From the NCBI GenBank assembly GCA_002494895.1, contig DADA01000083.1, positions 1 through 64,000 of the forward strand: 64,000 bases of DNA, in the 5' to 3' direction. Source of the stretch: Nitrososphaera sp. UBA210. GTDB taxonomy: Archaea > Thermoproteota > Nitrososphaeria > Nitrososphaerales > Nitrososphaeraceae. The notes beneath the pieces were generated by a model that worked only from the letters and a program-made list of their open reading frames with translations, ran no database searches and was not told where the DNA came from. Below are positions 32,261-41,587 of this stretch, piece after piece. The stretch's first letter is position 1, and each line of letters opens with the position of its first letter. A program made the translations under genes and the position numbers.

Positions 32261-33843
32261 GTATCCGAGACGGACACACCAGACAGAACTTCTCCGCTTT
32301 CTAGACTTGATACAACAAACGTCCTTATCTGGTAGTCTCCGGCCGCCTCGGGAGTCCATGATGTTTCGATGTCTGAAGAGTCATCTGGAGCCAGAGTGCC
32401 AGACTGCAAGCCCAGAAAGACGGTTACTCCGTTTTCATCACGGGCTTCAATGATAACGACATACTCCTGTTCATCGAAATTATTTTCAACAGTGGTAGAC
32501 AATACAAGCTGGGCACCTAGAGGATGGGGTCCTGCAGCGCCATCGCTTGTCCTGACGGAAGGCGTGGATACCAAAATCGAATCGGAGCCCGTGATGACGT
32601 CAATCTTTAGGGAAAATTCCTTCTCCGGATTCTGCCCATCTTTTATCTTTTCAGCATAATCGGCGGGGTGCTTGTCTGTATAAGCTATCGCTATCGTGCC
32701 ATTTTCGATTTTGACGTTGGTACCAGTTATCGCCCCATCGCTTCCTAGTGCAAAGCTGGATTCAAAAATACCCGTGTTCGGGCCTGTCTCCAGAGCCGAA
32801 AGTTCCGCGACTCCACTCGATGAGAGTTGGAGAATGATTGTATCCGCCATGTTGGTACTAGTGTTAGCGTCAGCATCCGCGATAGTCACACTGACAGTTT
32901 CTCCAAGCGTGTAAGAAGCTTGGCTGGAAGAAAGCTGGGGATCAAAAGTCGCTACTCTTGGCTGGCCGCCGACGTCAATCGATGGGTCGGTGTCGCCCAC
33001 TGTAAAGCTGACTTCGTCACTACCGTTGGAGTCGTTCTCTGAAGAAGCCAATGATGTCGAATAGTTGGCTTTTTCCAAAAGGGTGAGTACTACCGATTCG
33101 CTGGCCGCTGAAATGGAATTGCCCAGCTGGTACCTCCCTTCGAATCTGGCGGTATTGTCACCGGTTTCTCGGAATGTGACAATGCCATCAAGGGTGCCGC
33201 CGTTGAGCGAAAAGAGGTCCGCATTTGGCAGGTTGTCTGGATCGACGATGAACTGATCCATGTTTGTTGGGTCAAGGTTGGCGTCCTGATCATTCACAAA
33301 TACGTAGACAAAGCTGTTGGAGCCATATGAGCTCCGGTCAAGCTCAATTGTTCCTAGCGTCTCTTCGTAATCTACTGTTACTTCTTCATTGCCTCTTATG
33401 ATGTCAAATGATGCGTCCTCAAATAGTTCTAGTCCTGTAACTGGAAGCTCGTCTAGACCTGCGCCGTCACCGAATTGCAGTATCTGGTCGTCGGTCAGGG
33501 CAGCGGTGGTTTCAGGGTCTGCAGGTGTTTGGTCAACAGCATCCACATGTACAATGAAAAACTCGAATCTCTGTGATCCGGGGTTTGTGTCAGGTATTGT
33601 GATACTCTGGCTCGTGTCGCCATCTGTGCTGCTTAGGTCAACAGTTAGGGTAATTGAGTCAGTGCTATCATCGTCAGCAGACTCATCTTCAACTATGACT
33701 TGGAGCATGCCTTCGCCAAAGAATTTTTCATCTAGGGCATTTGAGTTGATAACCACCTGCTGCCCTGCCGCACCCGGCGATAACGGATAAATCAGGATAG
33801 CCAGGATGAGACCTGTCATCACGATCAGATGTATGGTCAACAT
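32248..33843 (-). CDS. Half-size paralogue of the S-layer protein
   Basis: A 531-residue exported protein. After an N-terminal hydrophobic signal (about 5-24) the first about 230 residues align almost without gaps to residues about 35-270 of the 1250-residue protein at 36381 (shared SITIPDTNPGSQRFEFFIVHV, NDQDANLDPT, ETGDNTARFE), and the last about 70 residues match its C-terminus (GVTVFLGLQSGTLAP ... SSWTP-like ETSWTPEAAGDYQIRTFVVS). The middle has one ETGPNTGIF module instead of several. It ends VSDTIIV, lacking the terminal Cys. TATA centred 26 nt before the ATG. Role as minor or alternative lattice subunit is inferred. Confidence 0.8.
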   Translation of the reverse strand: MLTIHLIVMTGLILAILIYPLSPGAAGQQVVINSNALDEKFFGEGMLQVIVEDESADDDSTDSITLTVDLSSTDGDTSQSITIPDTNPGSQRFEFFIVHVDAVDQTPADPETTAALTDDQILQFGDGAGLDELPVTGLELFEDASFDIIRGNEEVTVDYEETLGTIELDRSSYGSNSFVYVFVNDQDANLDPTNMDQFIVDPDNLPNADLFSLNGGTLDGIVTFRETGDNTARFEGRYQLGNSISAASESVVLTLLEKANYSTSLASSENDSNGSDEVSFTVGDTDPSIDVGGQPRVATFDPQLSSSQASYTLGETVSVTIADADANTSTNMADTIILQLSSSGVAELSALETGPNTGIFESSFALGSDGAITGTNVKIENGTIAIAYTDKHPADYAEKIKDGQNPEKEFSLKIDVITGSDSILVSTPSVRTSDGAAGPHPLGAQLVLSTTVENNFDEQEYVVIIEARDENGVTVFLGLQSGTLAPDDSSDIETSWTPEAAGDYQIRTFVVSSLESGEVLSGVSVSDTIIV

Positions 33844-34009
33844 TACTGTAAGGGTTGTTCAGAAATATAATGCATATGCTCAGAAAGAGCTATTTCCGAA
33901 CAAGTCTAGAAGGACATTCTAGAAGCCAAACACGTTTCGCCAGGATTTCTTGTTGTAAGTGACAAGAATGGACTAATGTATTAATATCCAATATCTCAAC
34001 ATCTATTGC

Positions 34010-36100
34010 ATGAAAAGGTGGTCGTCCAGTCCGTACTTTACATACGCACTCATGTTGACACTTGTCGGATCGGTATTCTCAGTTGCATCGAATATTCAAC
34101 CATCGTATGGTTCCCATGAGGATATAGAAGTAAACCTCGACGATATAGAGTATGGACAGGGAGATGACGTAACGATCACTGGCACTATAGATGGTGCTGA
34201 CGAAGACGAGGATGTAGATATCACAATCCATGAACCTGGCACTGGCAGCGATGACGCTAACACGCAGATCAGCAACGATGATGGTGATTTCGATGAGGTG
34301 TATTCGATTCCGAATAGCGCTGAGGACGGAGTGTATCAGGTGGAGGTAGAATTTGGCACAGAGGATCCCGTTTTCACGTTTTTCTATATTGATGAAGATT
34401 CCGATAATGTCGATTTCACCACGGACGAGTTGAGCTATGCGCCGGGTGATAACGTGGAGATAACGGGAGATGTTGGAGATACAGATACAGGCATAGATGA
34501 GGTCGAGATAACTGTCATCGATCCCACGGGAGAAGAGTTTGTTTCCTCGGCCGATGCGGACCTTGACAATAGCGATGAATTTGAATATGATTTTGACTTA
34601 GATGACGATTTCCATGGGAGATATGCCATAATCATAGAGTACAACGATGAAGAATCAGGATGGTTTGTTATCGAAGTAGAAGAGGATGGCGGAAGTAGCG
34701 GCAATTCTATTACCGCGAGCCTCTCGAGCACTAGTTACGAGCCAGGAGATGAAGTAGAGATTACTGGCGAGGTCGAAGATATTGAGCCAGGAGATGATGT
34801 CGTTATCACGGTGGAAGATCCAGACGGAGCAGAGATTTTTAATGATGCTGAAGCTCCCGATACGGACCGCTCCTTCGCGTTCAGCTTTGATTTGGATGAG
34901 GATGCCGAAACAGGAACTTACGAGGTGACCATAGAGTACATCTCTAGCGAGAATCAGGAAGTGCTAACCTTCACCGTTTCCACAGGCTCTTCAGGCGGTG
35001 GGGGCGGCACCGGAAGTACCAGCGGTAGCTCGGGAGGGCTTACAGCGAGATTGAACAAAGGAGAGTTCTTGGCTGGAGAAACTGTGACCATAACTGGGGT
35101 GGTCCCAACCATACAAGAAGACGATCCTGTGAACATAAGCATCATTGGACCAGACGGAATGTTCGCTGGGGCGGTTTATCCTATTCCAGAATCAGACAAG
35201 TCTTACAGTGCGTCACTAAGGCTAAAGTCTTCACTAGAGCCAGACGAGGATTACAGGGCAGTAATAAGCTATGACAACAAGGAAGTGACGTTAAACTTTG
35301 ACATCACGGGTGTTTCCACCGATGGTGGACCGCTGACAGTAAAGACAGATAAGACAACCTATTCGAAAGGATCCACCGTGAGGATTACCGGTGAAATTTC
35401 AGAAGACCTTCCGGCAGGGAAGAAGGTGATCATTCAGGCCGAGAATCCTGATGGCGACGTGTACAGGTACGATGTCGCTACTCCTTCCTCTGACGGATCA
35501 TATTCCTATTCCATGGTATTGGGGGGCGATCTGGAAGTAAATGGCGAATGGATCGTAACTGCATTCTATGAAGGAGAAGAATCCGAAACTACCTTCCAGC
35601 TGGGAAGTGGTGGCACGGGTGGAGGTGGCACCCCAAGTAAGCCGAAGTTCAATCTTGAGGTGGATGGCGAAATTTATCCCATCGAATACGAGGTGACAGG
35701 GGGTTCGGTCGAAATCGAAGAGATGATAATAAACTATGTCAAGAAAAAGCTGGTAATATCAGTTAATGCGGACGAGGATGGCGAGCTGATGCTTGTGCTG
35801 CCTAGAGAGGTCATCGATGCGGTCGAGGGCGATGGTTCAGATATAGAGTACATCGTAACAACCAGAGATAACGCGGTTGGAGATGACGTCGTCGTGGATG
35901 TAAGCGAGAGCGAGACCGACGACGAGGCGAGGACTCTGGTTATCGATGTCGAGGCAGGGACTGACATCATCGAGATCGCAGGGACAACGATTGTTCCAGA
36001 GTTCGGTCCTATCTCTATGATAATACTCGCGATCGCCATTGTTGGCATGATAGCTGCGACTGCAAAATTCTCAGGCAGATCCAACTTCTTCAGACACTAA
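34010..36100 (+). CDS. PEFG-tailed surface protein with five Ig-like repeats
   Basis: A 696-residue acidic exported protein: signal peptide (1-34), then five repeats of about 95 residues of the form Y-xPGDxVxITGxVxxxxxxxDVxIxVxDPxG (starting near residues 36, 133, 245, 346 and 445), a Gly/Ser linker, a C-terminal beta domain, and the tail VPEFGPISMIILAIAIVGM plus KFSGR, a PEFG-CTERM sorting signal. Such proteins are presumed to be anchored by an archaeosortase. It lies between the two S-layer paralogues. TATA ATTAATAT (33980-33987) is 26-27 nt before the ATG, so leaderless. Confidence 0.85.
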   Translation: MKRWSSSPYFTYALMLTLVGSVFSVASNIQPSYGSHEDIEVNLDDIEYGQGDDVTITGTIDGADEDEDVDITIHEPGTGSDDANTQISNDDGDFDEVYSIPNSAEDGVYQVEVEFGTEDPVFTFFYIDEDSDNVDFTTDELSYAPGDNVEITGDVGDTDTGIDEVEITVIDPTGEEFVSSADADLDNSDEFEYDFDLDDDFHGRYAIIIEYNDEESGWFVIEVEEDGGSSGNSITASLSSTSYEPGDEVEITGEVEDIEPGDDVVITVEDPDGAEIFNDAEAPDTDRSFAFSFDLDEDAETGTYEVTIEYISSENQEVLTFTVSTGSSGGGGGTGSTSGSSGGLTARLNKGEFLAGETVTITGVVPTIQEDDPVNISIIGPDGMFAGAVYPIPESDKSYSASLRLKSSLEPDEDYRAVISYDNKEVTLNFDITGVSTDGGPLTVKTDKTTYSKGSTVRITGEISEDLPAGKKVIIQAENPDGDVYRYDVATPSSDGSYSYSMVLGGDLEVNGEWIVTAFYEGEESETTFQLGSGGTGGGGTPSKPKFNLEVDGEIYPIEYEVTGGSVEIEEMIINYVKKKLVISVNADEDGELMLVLPREVIDAVEGDGSDIEYIVTTRDNAVGDDVVVDVSESETDDEARTLVIDVEAGTDIIEIAGTTIVPEFGPISMIILAIAIVGMIAATAKFSGRSNFFRH

Positions 36101-36342
36101 GCGGATCCAGCTTTCTTTAGCCCACTAAGATGGTGGACACGCAAGATACTTCCTATTCGTCAGAGGCGAACATTCGGTGTTACAACGCGCAAGATATTCC
36201 GTAACGCCCGCTCTAGATCAAGCATAATCTTAAGCTAGGATCGTTCGATAGCATAGGAATAACACAAAGCCACCTCCATTATGTAATAATTACAGGCATT
36301 AATCGAACTTTTCCCCGTTGAATAGACAATTCGTTCATAAAT

Positions 36343-36352
36343 CTTATATACT
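36343..36352 (+). promoter_or_regulatory. Strong TATA box of the S-layer gene
   Basis: CTTATATACT, close to the archaeal consensus, 33 nt before the ATG at 36381, preceded by an A-rich stretch that may be the BRE. It implies a short leader of about 8 nt, unlike the leaderless neighbours. Confidence 0.55.
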
Positions 36353-36380
36353 AAAAGCCATTGACGGTCTGTAACGTAGT

Positions 36381-39300
36381 ATGAACAATCAGAAAGTACT
36401 TGCTACATTTGTAGTTGCAGTACTGGCTGCAAGCATTTTTTCGGTGGTCGGACTTGGCTCCGTCCCACTGCAGAAGGCAAGCGCCCAGACTGTGACTATA
36501 GAAACATCAGCTGATGCACTTGGAGGTACATTTTTTGGCGGAATACTCCAAGTCATAGTTGAAGATTCGTCTGCGGACGATGATTCTGCTGACACACTAA
36601 CACTCACTGTTGACCTTAGTAGTAGCGATGGCGACACAAGCCAGAGCATCACAATACCCGACACAAACCCTGGATCACAGAGATTCGAATTCTTCATTGT
36701 ACATGTCAATGCAACTGACACAGTACCTGACGACCCTGAGACCACAGCCGCCCTAACCGACGACCAGATACTGCTATTCGGGACCGGTGCGGGTGCGGAT
36801 GAGCTTGCGGTTGCAGGACTAGCGCTGTACGATGATGCGTCATTTGACATCATAAAAGACAATGAAGAAGTCACAATAGATCATGAAGAGGCAGCCGCTT
36901 TGATAGAGCTCGATAGGCAAACCTATGGTTCGAACAGCATTGTATACCTGACGATAGTCGACCAGGACGCCAACTTGGATCCAACATCATCGGGTCTGTT
37001 TACAGTTCCAGTCGCTGATCTCGATGACCTCTTTGCGCTTAATGGTGCGGTTTTTGACGGCGACACGACATTCGACGAGACCGGAGACAACACAGCCAGG
37101 TTTGAAGCCACTTTGACGCTAAATGACACCGCGGGTGGAGTCGATGATGTGCTCGTGTTCACCTCGGAAGCAGTACAGGTAACGCTCAACGATATGGCAA
37201 ACTACGTAGATGCCGGCTTCGATAACGCTGAAAACGACTCTACTGACACCGACGATGAGAGTTTTGACATCGACGATGTTGACGGCGACCTCACCGGTGT
37301 AGGCACAGTAACGTTTAGCAGCGAGCTAAAGCCCTCCGTCAATGACAACGACGCAAACCGCGATTCTGATGATGACGACACGCTTTCAGACGCTCTAAAA
37401 GTAGAAGTAGATGTGGCAGGAGGCGATATTGAGTTCATAGACTTGGCAGAAACAGATGACAACACTGGTATATTCGTCCCCGATCTTACGAATGACGAGC
37501 TAAAAATCACATTCGTGAATAGCCCCGCACTCATATTTGCAAACAACTCCATACTCGAACTCGCTTCAGGACAATTCACAGAGGACATCATTGTGACGTA
37601 CCTCGACGCACTTGATGACGACTCAACTCCAAACGCGTTTGAGACTACGATCTCATTGACTCTCGCCAACCCACAGGTTGACCTTCCAGATAGTGCGGGA
37701 ATCAACGATGACTTCCTGCTGACAGTCACAGATGCAGACCTTAACGACAACCCAAGAACGAAAGACGCATACACCTTCATCCTATCGGATCCTCCAACCG
37801 GTTCACCGTTCGAATTGCAGCGTGGTACCCAGGTACTGGACGGGATAATGAACTTTGAAGTCGATATAGAAGGTGACCCCGTTGACTTCTCGACCAACAT
37901 AACATACACACTAGTAGAGACTGGCATCAGTACGGGCATTTTCACCACATCACTAGACATGGCTGACATCCTAGCTTTTGCGGAACAGATAGGTGGAGGT
38001 TCTGTAGATGTTGACGATGGCGATCGCATCGAGATCACACTCAACGACCTCATGGACGACGTAAGCCGTGAGGCAAGCGACGAGCTGTCGATCGGCAAGG
38101 CCACCACGGGTGTCGACTTCTCTCGAACAACCGTTCCTATTCCGCCCGATCCAGGTTCGGACTGGGTAACAGCAGGAATTGATACCATAGTGGTCAGTAC
38201 AATGATCATCACAGACTCTGATCAAAACATTCAGTCATCCACAGAGGACGCATTCCCGTTCGTATTTGAGGACGACTTGGGCACAGGAATGATCGATCCG
38301 GATGTCAGTGTCGGCTTTACGGTCGAGCTAGAGACTGGAAGCGGTGACGACGAAGTAATTACCAGCTTTGCAGACTACACTGGCAGCATTCTGGAAGATA
38401 TTCTCCCTAACCTTGCAGACGACCCCGGAACAGCTGCGGAGGAAGGCCTTAGACTCTCCGAGACGGGCAAGGCAACAGGTGTGTTCGACGACGAGCTTGA
38501 ATTCGAAAGCGGAGAACTCGATCTCGACGAGCTGCAGGACCTTGAAGTTACCTTCAACTACATCGATGCAGACGATGATGAAGAAAGCGCGGGCATTACG
38601 ATGAGAGGAAACGACGGCGTTGTCAATGTCGACAGGGATGCAGTGAAGTCCGGCGATATCCTCACAATTACCGTCCAGGATGAAGACCTCAACCTAGACG
38701 ATGATACCATCGAGGAGTTCTCGTCTGACACCCCAGCATCGTTACCAGGAGGAGGAGAGTTCATTCTCTTGGTTGAAACAGAAGACGAGGAGATAGGCGG
38801 CGAAAGCACCGAACAGTTCAGAGAAACAGGATCAGATACAGGCATATTCACAGCCTCATGGACGATAGGAACAGACATTCCTCTGACCATAGGCACCGGC
38901 GACTCGATCGAGCAGGCCACCAACATACTAGTGACCTTCAACGACGAAGTCGACTCGACGGGTGGTGGTGGCGACGAGATCGAATTTAACCTGCCAGTCG
39001 TGACAGGCACAGGTTCTATCGAAGTAACGCCAACTCTTGTAGGTCCAGGAACTGAAGTCACCGTACTCGTAACGGATCTTGACTTGGACGAAGACCCGAA
39101 GGCGACCGAAAACTATGATCCAGAAGATCCCGACGACGATGACTTCTTCATCAGCTTTAGAAGCGACAGAAGGGAAGTAGGCGATGCAAGTCCAGAGATA
39201 GAGGAGACGGGTCCAAACACCGGTGTCTTCATGTTCACTATTGAACTGATCACCGATGAAAAAGCGTGTGAAGACGACGACCTGAGCGATGCTAAGTTCG

Positions 39301-40133
39301 AGGCCGAAGGTGGCAGTTCACCAAGCGCAGGCGCATGTCCCGGAGATCTGATATCCATAAGGTATGAAGACGAGACGACGGGCTCCGGCGGACAGGGATC
39401 AGTCTCTGCGATCATTGAGGTCAAGAGCTTTGACCCAGAAATCACCACAGACAAGCCCAGCTATGCAGTAGGCGAGAGAATCACTGCGACGATCAGCGAC
39501 CCAGACGCTAACCGCAAACCGGACATTGCTGACTCGCTTACAGACATCAGGGTAACCTCGGACAGCGATCGAGTAGGAGAAGAGATCTCTGCGATAGAGA
39601 CGGGCAAGAACACAGGCGTCTTTAGGCTGTCGTTCAGCACATCATCTGGAACTCAAGGTGGCGCGATAACGGTCAAGTCTGGCGACACGGTAACAATCGA
39701 GTACACAGACGACTTCCCGGCCGACTTTGAAGAAGAGGAGAACGACAAGGACTTCACGTTCACCATCCAGATCGGAACACCGAGCAGCGGCGATGTAATC
39801 ACACCTACCGAGCCTGAACTGAAGGATGTCACGGGCAGAGTGCTGGACGAAGTCTGTACCGGCACGCAGGCAATAATCACGACAACGCTAGTGAACACCG
39901 TTGACGACGCACTGCCGTTCGTGCAGATCCTTGAAGTCAGGGACGCTAGCGGAGTAACCCAGAAGCTGGACTTCCAGACCGGAACACTCGCAGCACGTGG
40001 CCAATCTGAAGTAGGATCCTCATGGACACCAGACCAGCCAGGCAGCTACACACTGAGAACATTCTCGGTTAGCAACCTCAACAACCCGCAAGTCCTTTCC
40101 GAAGTCAAGGAAACGCCTACGACAGTCTGTTAG
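36381..40133 (+). CDS. Main S-layer protein
   Basis: A 1250-residue very acidic exported protein: signal peptide (about 1-35, VLATFVVAVLAASIFSVVGL to AQ), then at least seven beta modules, each ending in a motif like ETGxxTG(I/V)F (for example near ETGDNTARF, ETDDNTGIF, ETGISTGIF, ETGKATGVF, ETGSDTGIF, ETGPNTGVF, ETGKNTGVF) and often opening with DxDLNxxP or DPDANRxPD. The C-terminal domain (SGVTQKLDFQTGTLA ... SSWTPDQPGSYTLRTF) ends in Cys. Module type, acidity and strong promoter/terminator fit the thaumarchaeal S-layer lattice protein, the cell's only wall. Two Cys in the last module may form disulphides. Confidence 0.88.
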   Translation: MNNQKVLATFVVAVLAASIFSVVGLGSVPLQKASAQTVTIETSADALGGTFFGGILQVIVEDSSADDDSADTLTLTVDLSSSDGDTSQSITIPDTNPGSQRFEFFIVHVNATDTVPDDPETTAALTDDQILLFGTGAGADELAVAGLALYDDASFDIIKDNEEVTIDHEEAAALIELDRQTYGSNSIVYLTIVDQDANLDPTSSGLFTVPVADLDDLFALNGAVFDGDTTFDETGDNTARFEATLTLNDTAGGVDDVLVFTSEAVQVTLNDMANYVDAGFDNAENDSTDTDDESFDIDDVDGDLTGVGTVTFSSELKPSVNDNDANRDSDDDDTLSDALKVEVDVAGGDIEFIDLAETDDNTGIFVPDLTNDELKITFVNSPALIFANNSILELASGQFTEDIIVTYLDALDDDSTPNAFETTISLTLANPQVDLPDSAGINDDFLLTVTDADLNDNPRTKDAYTFILSDPPTGSPFELQRGTQVLDGIMNFEVDIEGDPVDFSTNITYTLVETGISTGIFTTSLDMADILAFAEQIGGGSVDVDDGDRIEITLNDLMDDVSREASDELSIGKATTGVDFSRTTVPIPPDPGSDWVTAGIDTIVVSTMIITDSDQNIQSSTEDAFPFVFEDDLGTGMIDPDVSVGFTVELETGSGDDEVITSFADYTGSILEDILPNLADDPGTAAEEGLRLSETGKATGVFDDELEFESGELDLDELQDLEVTFNYIDADDDEESAGITMRGNDGVVNVDRDAVKSGDILTITVQDEDLNLDDDTIEEFSSDTPASLPGGGEFILLVETEDEEIGGESTEQFRETGSDTGIFTASWTIGTDIPLTIGTGDSIEQATNILVTFNDEVDSTGGGGDEIEFNLPVVTGTGSIEVTPTLVGPGTEVTVLVTDLDLDEDPKATENYDPEDPDDDDFFISFRSDRREVGDASPEIEETGPNTGVFMFTIELITDEKACEDDDLSDAKFEAEGGSSPSAGACPGDLISIRYEDETTGSGGQGSVSAIIEVKSFDPEITTDKPSYAVGERITATISDPDANRKPDIADSLTDIRVTSDSDRVGEEISAIETGKNTGVFRLSFSTSSGTQGGAITVKSGDTVTIEYTDDFPADFEEEENDKDFTFTIQIGTPSSGDVITPTEPELKDVTGRVLDEVCTGTQAIITTTLVNTVDDALPFVQILEVRDASGVTQKLDFQTGTLAARGQSEVGSSWTPDQPGSYTLRTFSVSNLNNPQVLSEVKETPTTVC

Positions 40134-40134
40134 A

Positions 40135-40174
40135 TAGGTTGACAACAACCTACCTCTCTCTTTTTCTTTTTTTT
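40135..40174 (+). terminator. Hairpin plus long T-tract behind the S-layer gene
   Basis: TAGGTTG-ACAA-CAACCTA (40135-40152) followed by a CT/T tract ending in eight T. The next gene starts three bases later without its own TATA in the expected place, so this may act as a partial terminator that lets some transcripts through. Confidence 0.65.
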
Positions 40175-40176
40175 AA

Positions 40177-41262
40177 ATGACCAAGATAAACGCCAATGAA
40201 ACAGGTTTTCTAAGAAAGAAACTTCCAGTCATCAACTTTTCAGCCGCATTCATCACGCTATTGCTGCTTTCCGGGCTGTTGTTCGAACCTCAACAGGCAG
40301 CCTATTCTCAATCACGACTGGTGCTCCTGACCGAAGAAGATGTCTACAATCCCGGCGAGACGTTAATAATATACGGAGCGTCGGAACCAAACGATTTGCT
40401 TGTGATAAGACTGTACGATCCTTCGGGAAAGGCGATCAGGATCGACAACATTGTCGTGGACGACAACGGCTTTTTCAGAGAGAGCATCTACGAATGGCCC
40501 GAACCTAGCAGGGATCGTCCTTTCGGCACCTATGCCGTGGAAGCGATCTCCAATTCCGGAAGGGGGACACAGCTTATCGAAGTAATCTTTGCAGAGTCGC
40601 TGGAAGCGAGGACCGACGGCTCGAGGATTCCCAAAGTCCATACCCTCGCAGTCAAGCTGGACTCCCCAGACCAGATTACGGCAGGTGCATCTTTCCGAAT
40701 TTACGTGCAGGTTACCTTTGATGGTGCTCTCGTCAATGCCGATAACCCGGACGCGATTGCGGAGATACTTGGTTCCTCACACATCCATTCAGGAAGGGGG
40801 AATACGACCATAATCCTAGCAGACAAATTCGTCAAGCTGCATGAAGGGCTGTACTACGCTGACGTGATGATAGCCACCGAAGGTTCGTACGTCATACACG
40901 CAATAGTCTTTAACAGGGGGCTCTTGTCGCATGATTCAAAGGTTGTTTCAGTAAGCCTCAGCACTGTCAGCACCATCCAGGATTCAGTGCGAGAGCTTGA
41001 CATGCGGCTCAATTCCACTAACCAGGAGCTTGAGCGGCTCCAAGCTGGACTTGATGACACAAATCTTGCTCTAAACGAAACTGAATCTGCGATAACGGAT
41101 TCCGTCGAAGACGCCCAGCGGTCCATACGACAAGAAATAGTAGCAATGAGGGACGCATCGGGACAGATAAATGCGATTATCCTTCCGGTGCTCGCGCTTA
41201 TTTCGGTAATTATTGCGCTCCAGATCTCGCTGTTCGCAAGAATAAGGGCCTCATACAAGTAG
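40177..41262 (+). CDS. Exported protein with Ig-like domain, coiled coil and C-terminal TM; possible S-layer anchor
   Basis: A 361-residue protein: signal sequence (about 18-46), an Ig-like unit (VYNPGETLIIYGASEPNDLL ... LYDPSG) of the same type as the repeats in the PEFG-tailed protein, a second beta domain (about 155-260), a coiled coil (about 265-330, DSVRELDMRLNSTNQELERL), and a C-terminal TM helix (about 333-353) with a short RASYK cytoplasmic end. The stalk-plus-TM layout and the position three bases after the S-layer terminator suggest a membrane anchor for the lattice. That role is inferred. Confidence 0.7.
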   Translation: MTKINANETGFLRKKLPVINFSAAFITLLLLSGLLFEPQQAAYSQSRLVLLTEEDVYNPGETLIIYGASEPNDLLVIRLYDPSGKAIRIDNIVVDDNGFFRESIYEWPEPSRDRPFGTYAVEAISNSGRGTQLIEVIFAESLEARTDGSRIPKVHTLAVKLDSPDQITAGASFRIYVQVTFDGALVNADNPDAIAEILGSSHIHSGRGNTTIILADKFVKLHEGLYYADVMIATEGSYVIHAIVFNRGLLSHDSKVVSVSLSTVSTIQDSVRELDMRLNSTNQELERLQAGLDDTNLALNETESAITDSVEDAQRSIRQEIVAMRDASGQINAIILPVLALISVIIALQISLFARIRASYK

Positions 41263-41587
41263 CCGCGACGATAAGCCCCTCAGTGCGGATATAGGCCTGC
41301 GTTCAGACTTGCCGTTTCCTGTCTTTCGCCTTATAATCAACCGGACAGCTGCCTATTCCAGCTCGATGTATATCTTTGACGCGTTCATATTAGGCAGGAC
41401 CCGCAAAAGTCACGAGTATGACGCCTAAGCAATCGAAGCTATTGCATCAATATCGTGTTGCCGTGACGCCTGAAGAGAAAATCCCAAGTGCCGCGACTAG
41501 TTACCTGTTCGACAATTTAAGGCTGTAAAGCAAAGAATCCCAAAGATTTTAAGTGGCTTGTTGCGCTTTGAATAGCCGTATTTAAGG
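41263..41587. other. Intergenic region before the L1 gene
   Basis: About 325 bases with no supported gene, tRNA or repeat. A TATA-like ATTTTAAG near 41546-41553 is about 38 nt before the L1 ATG and is the probable promoter of the L1-L10 pair. Confidence 0.4.

Noticed and set aside
37202..38212. A 336-codon minus-strand frame antisense to the S-layer gene
   Set aside because: It is Ser/Thr/Val-rich with no domain and mirrors the Asp/Glu-rich codons of the real gene; long antisense frames arise from this codon bias. Similar antisense frames in the RTX and PEFG genes were also dropped.
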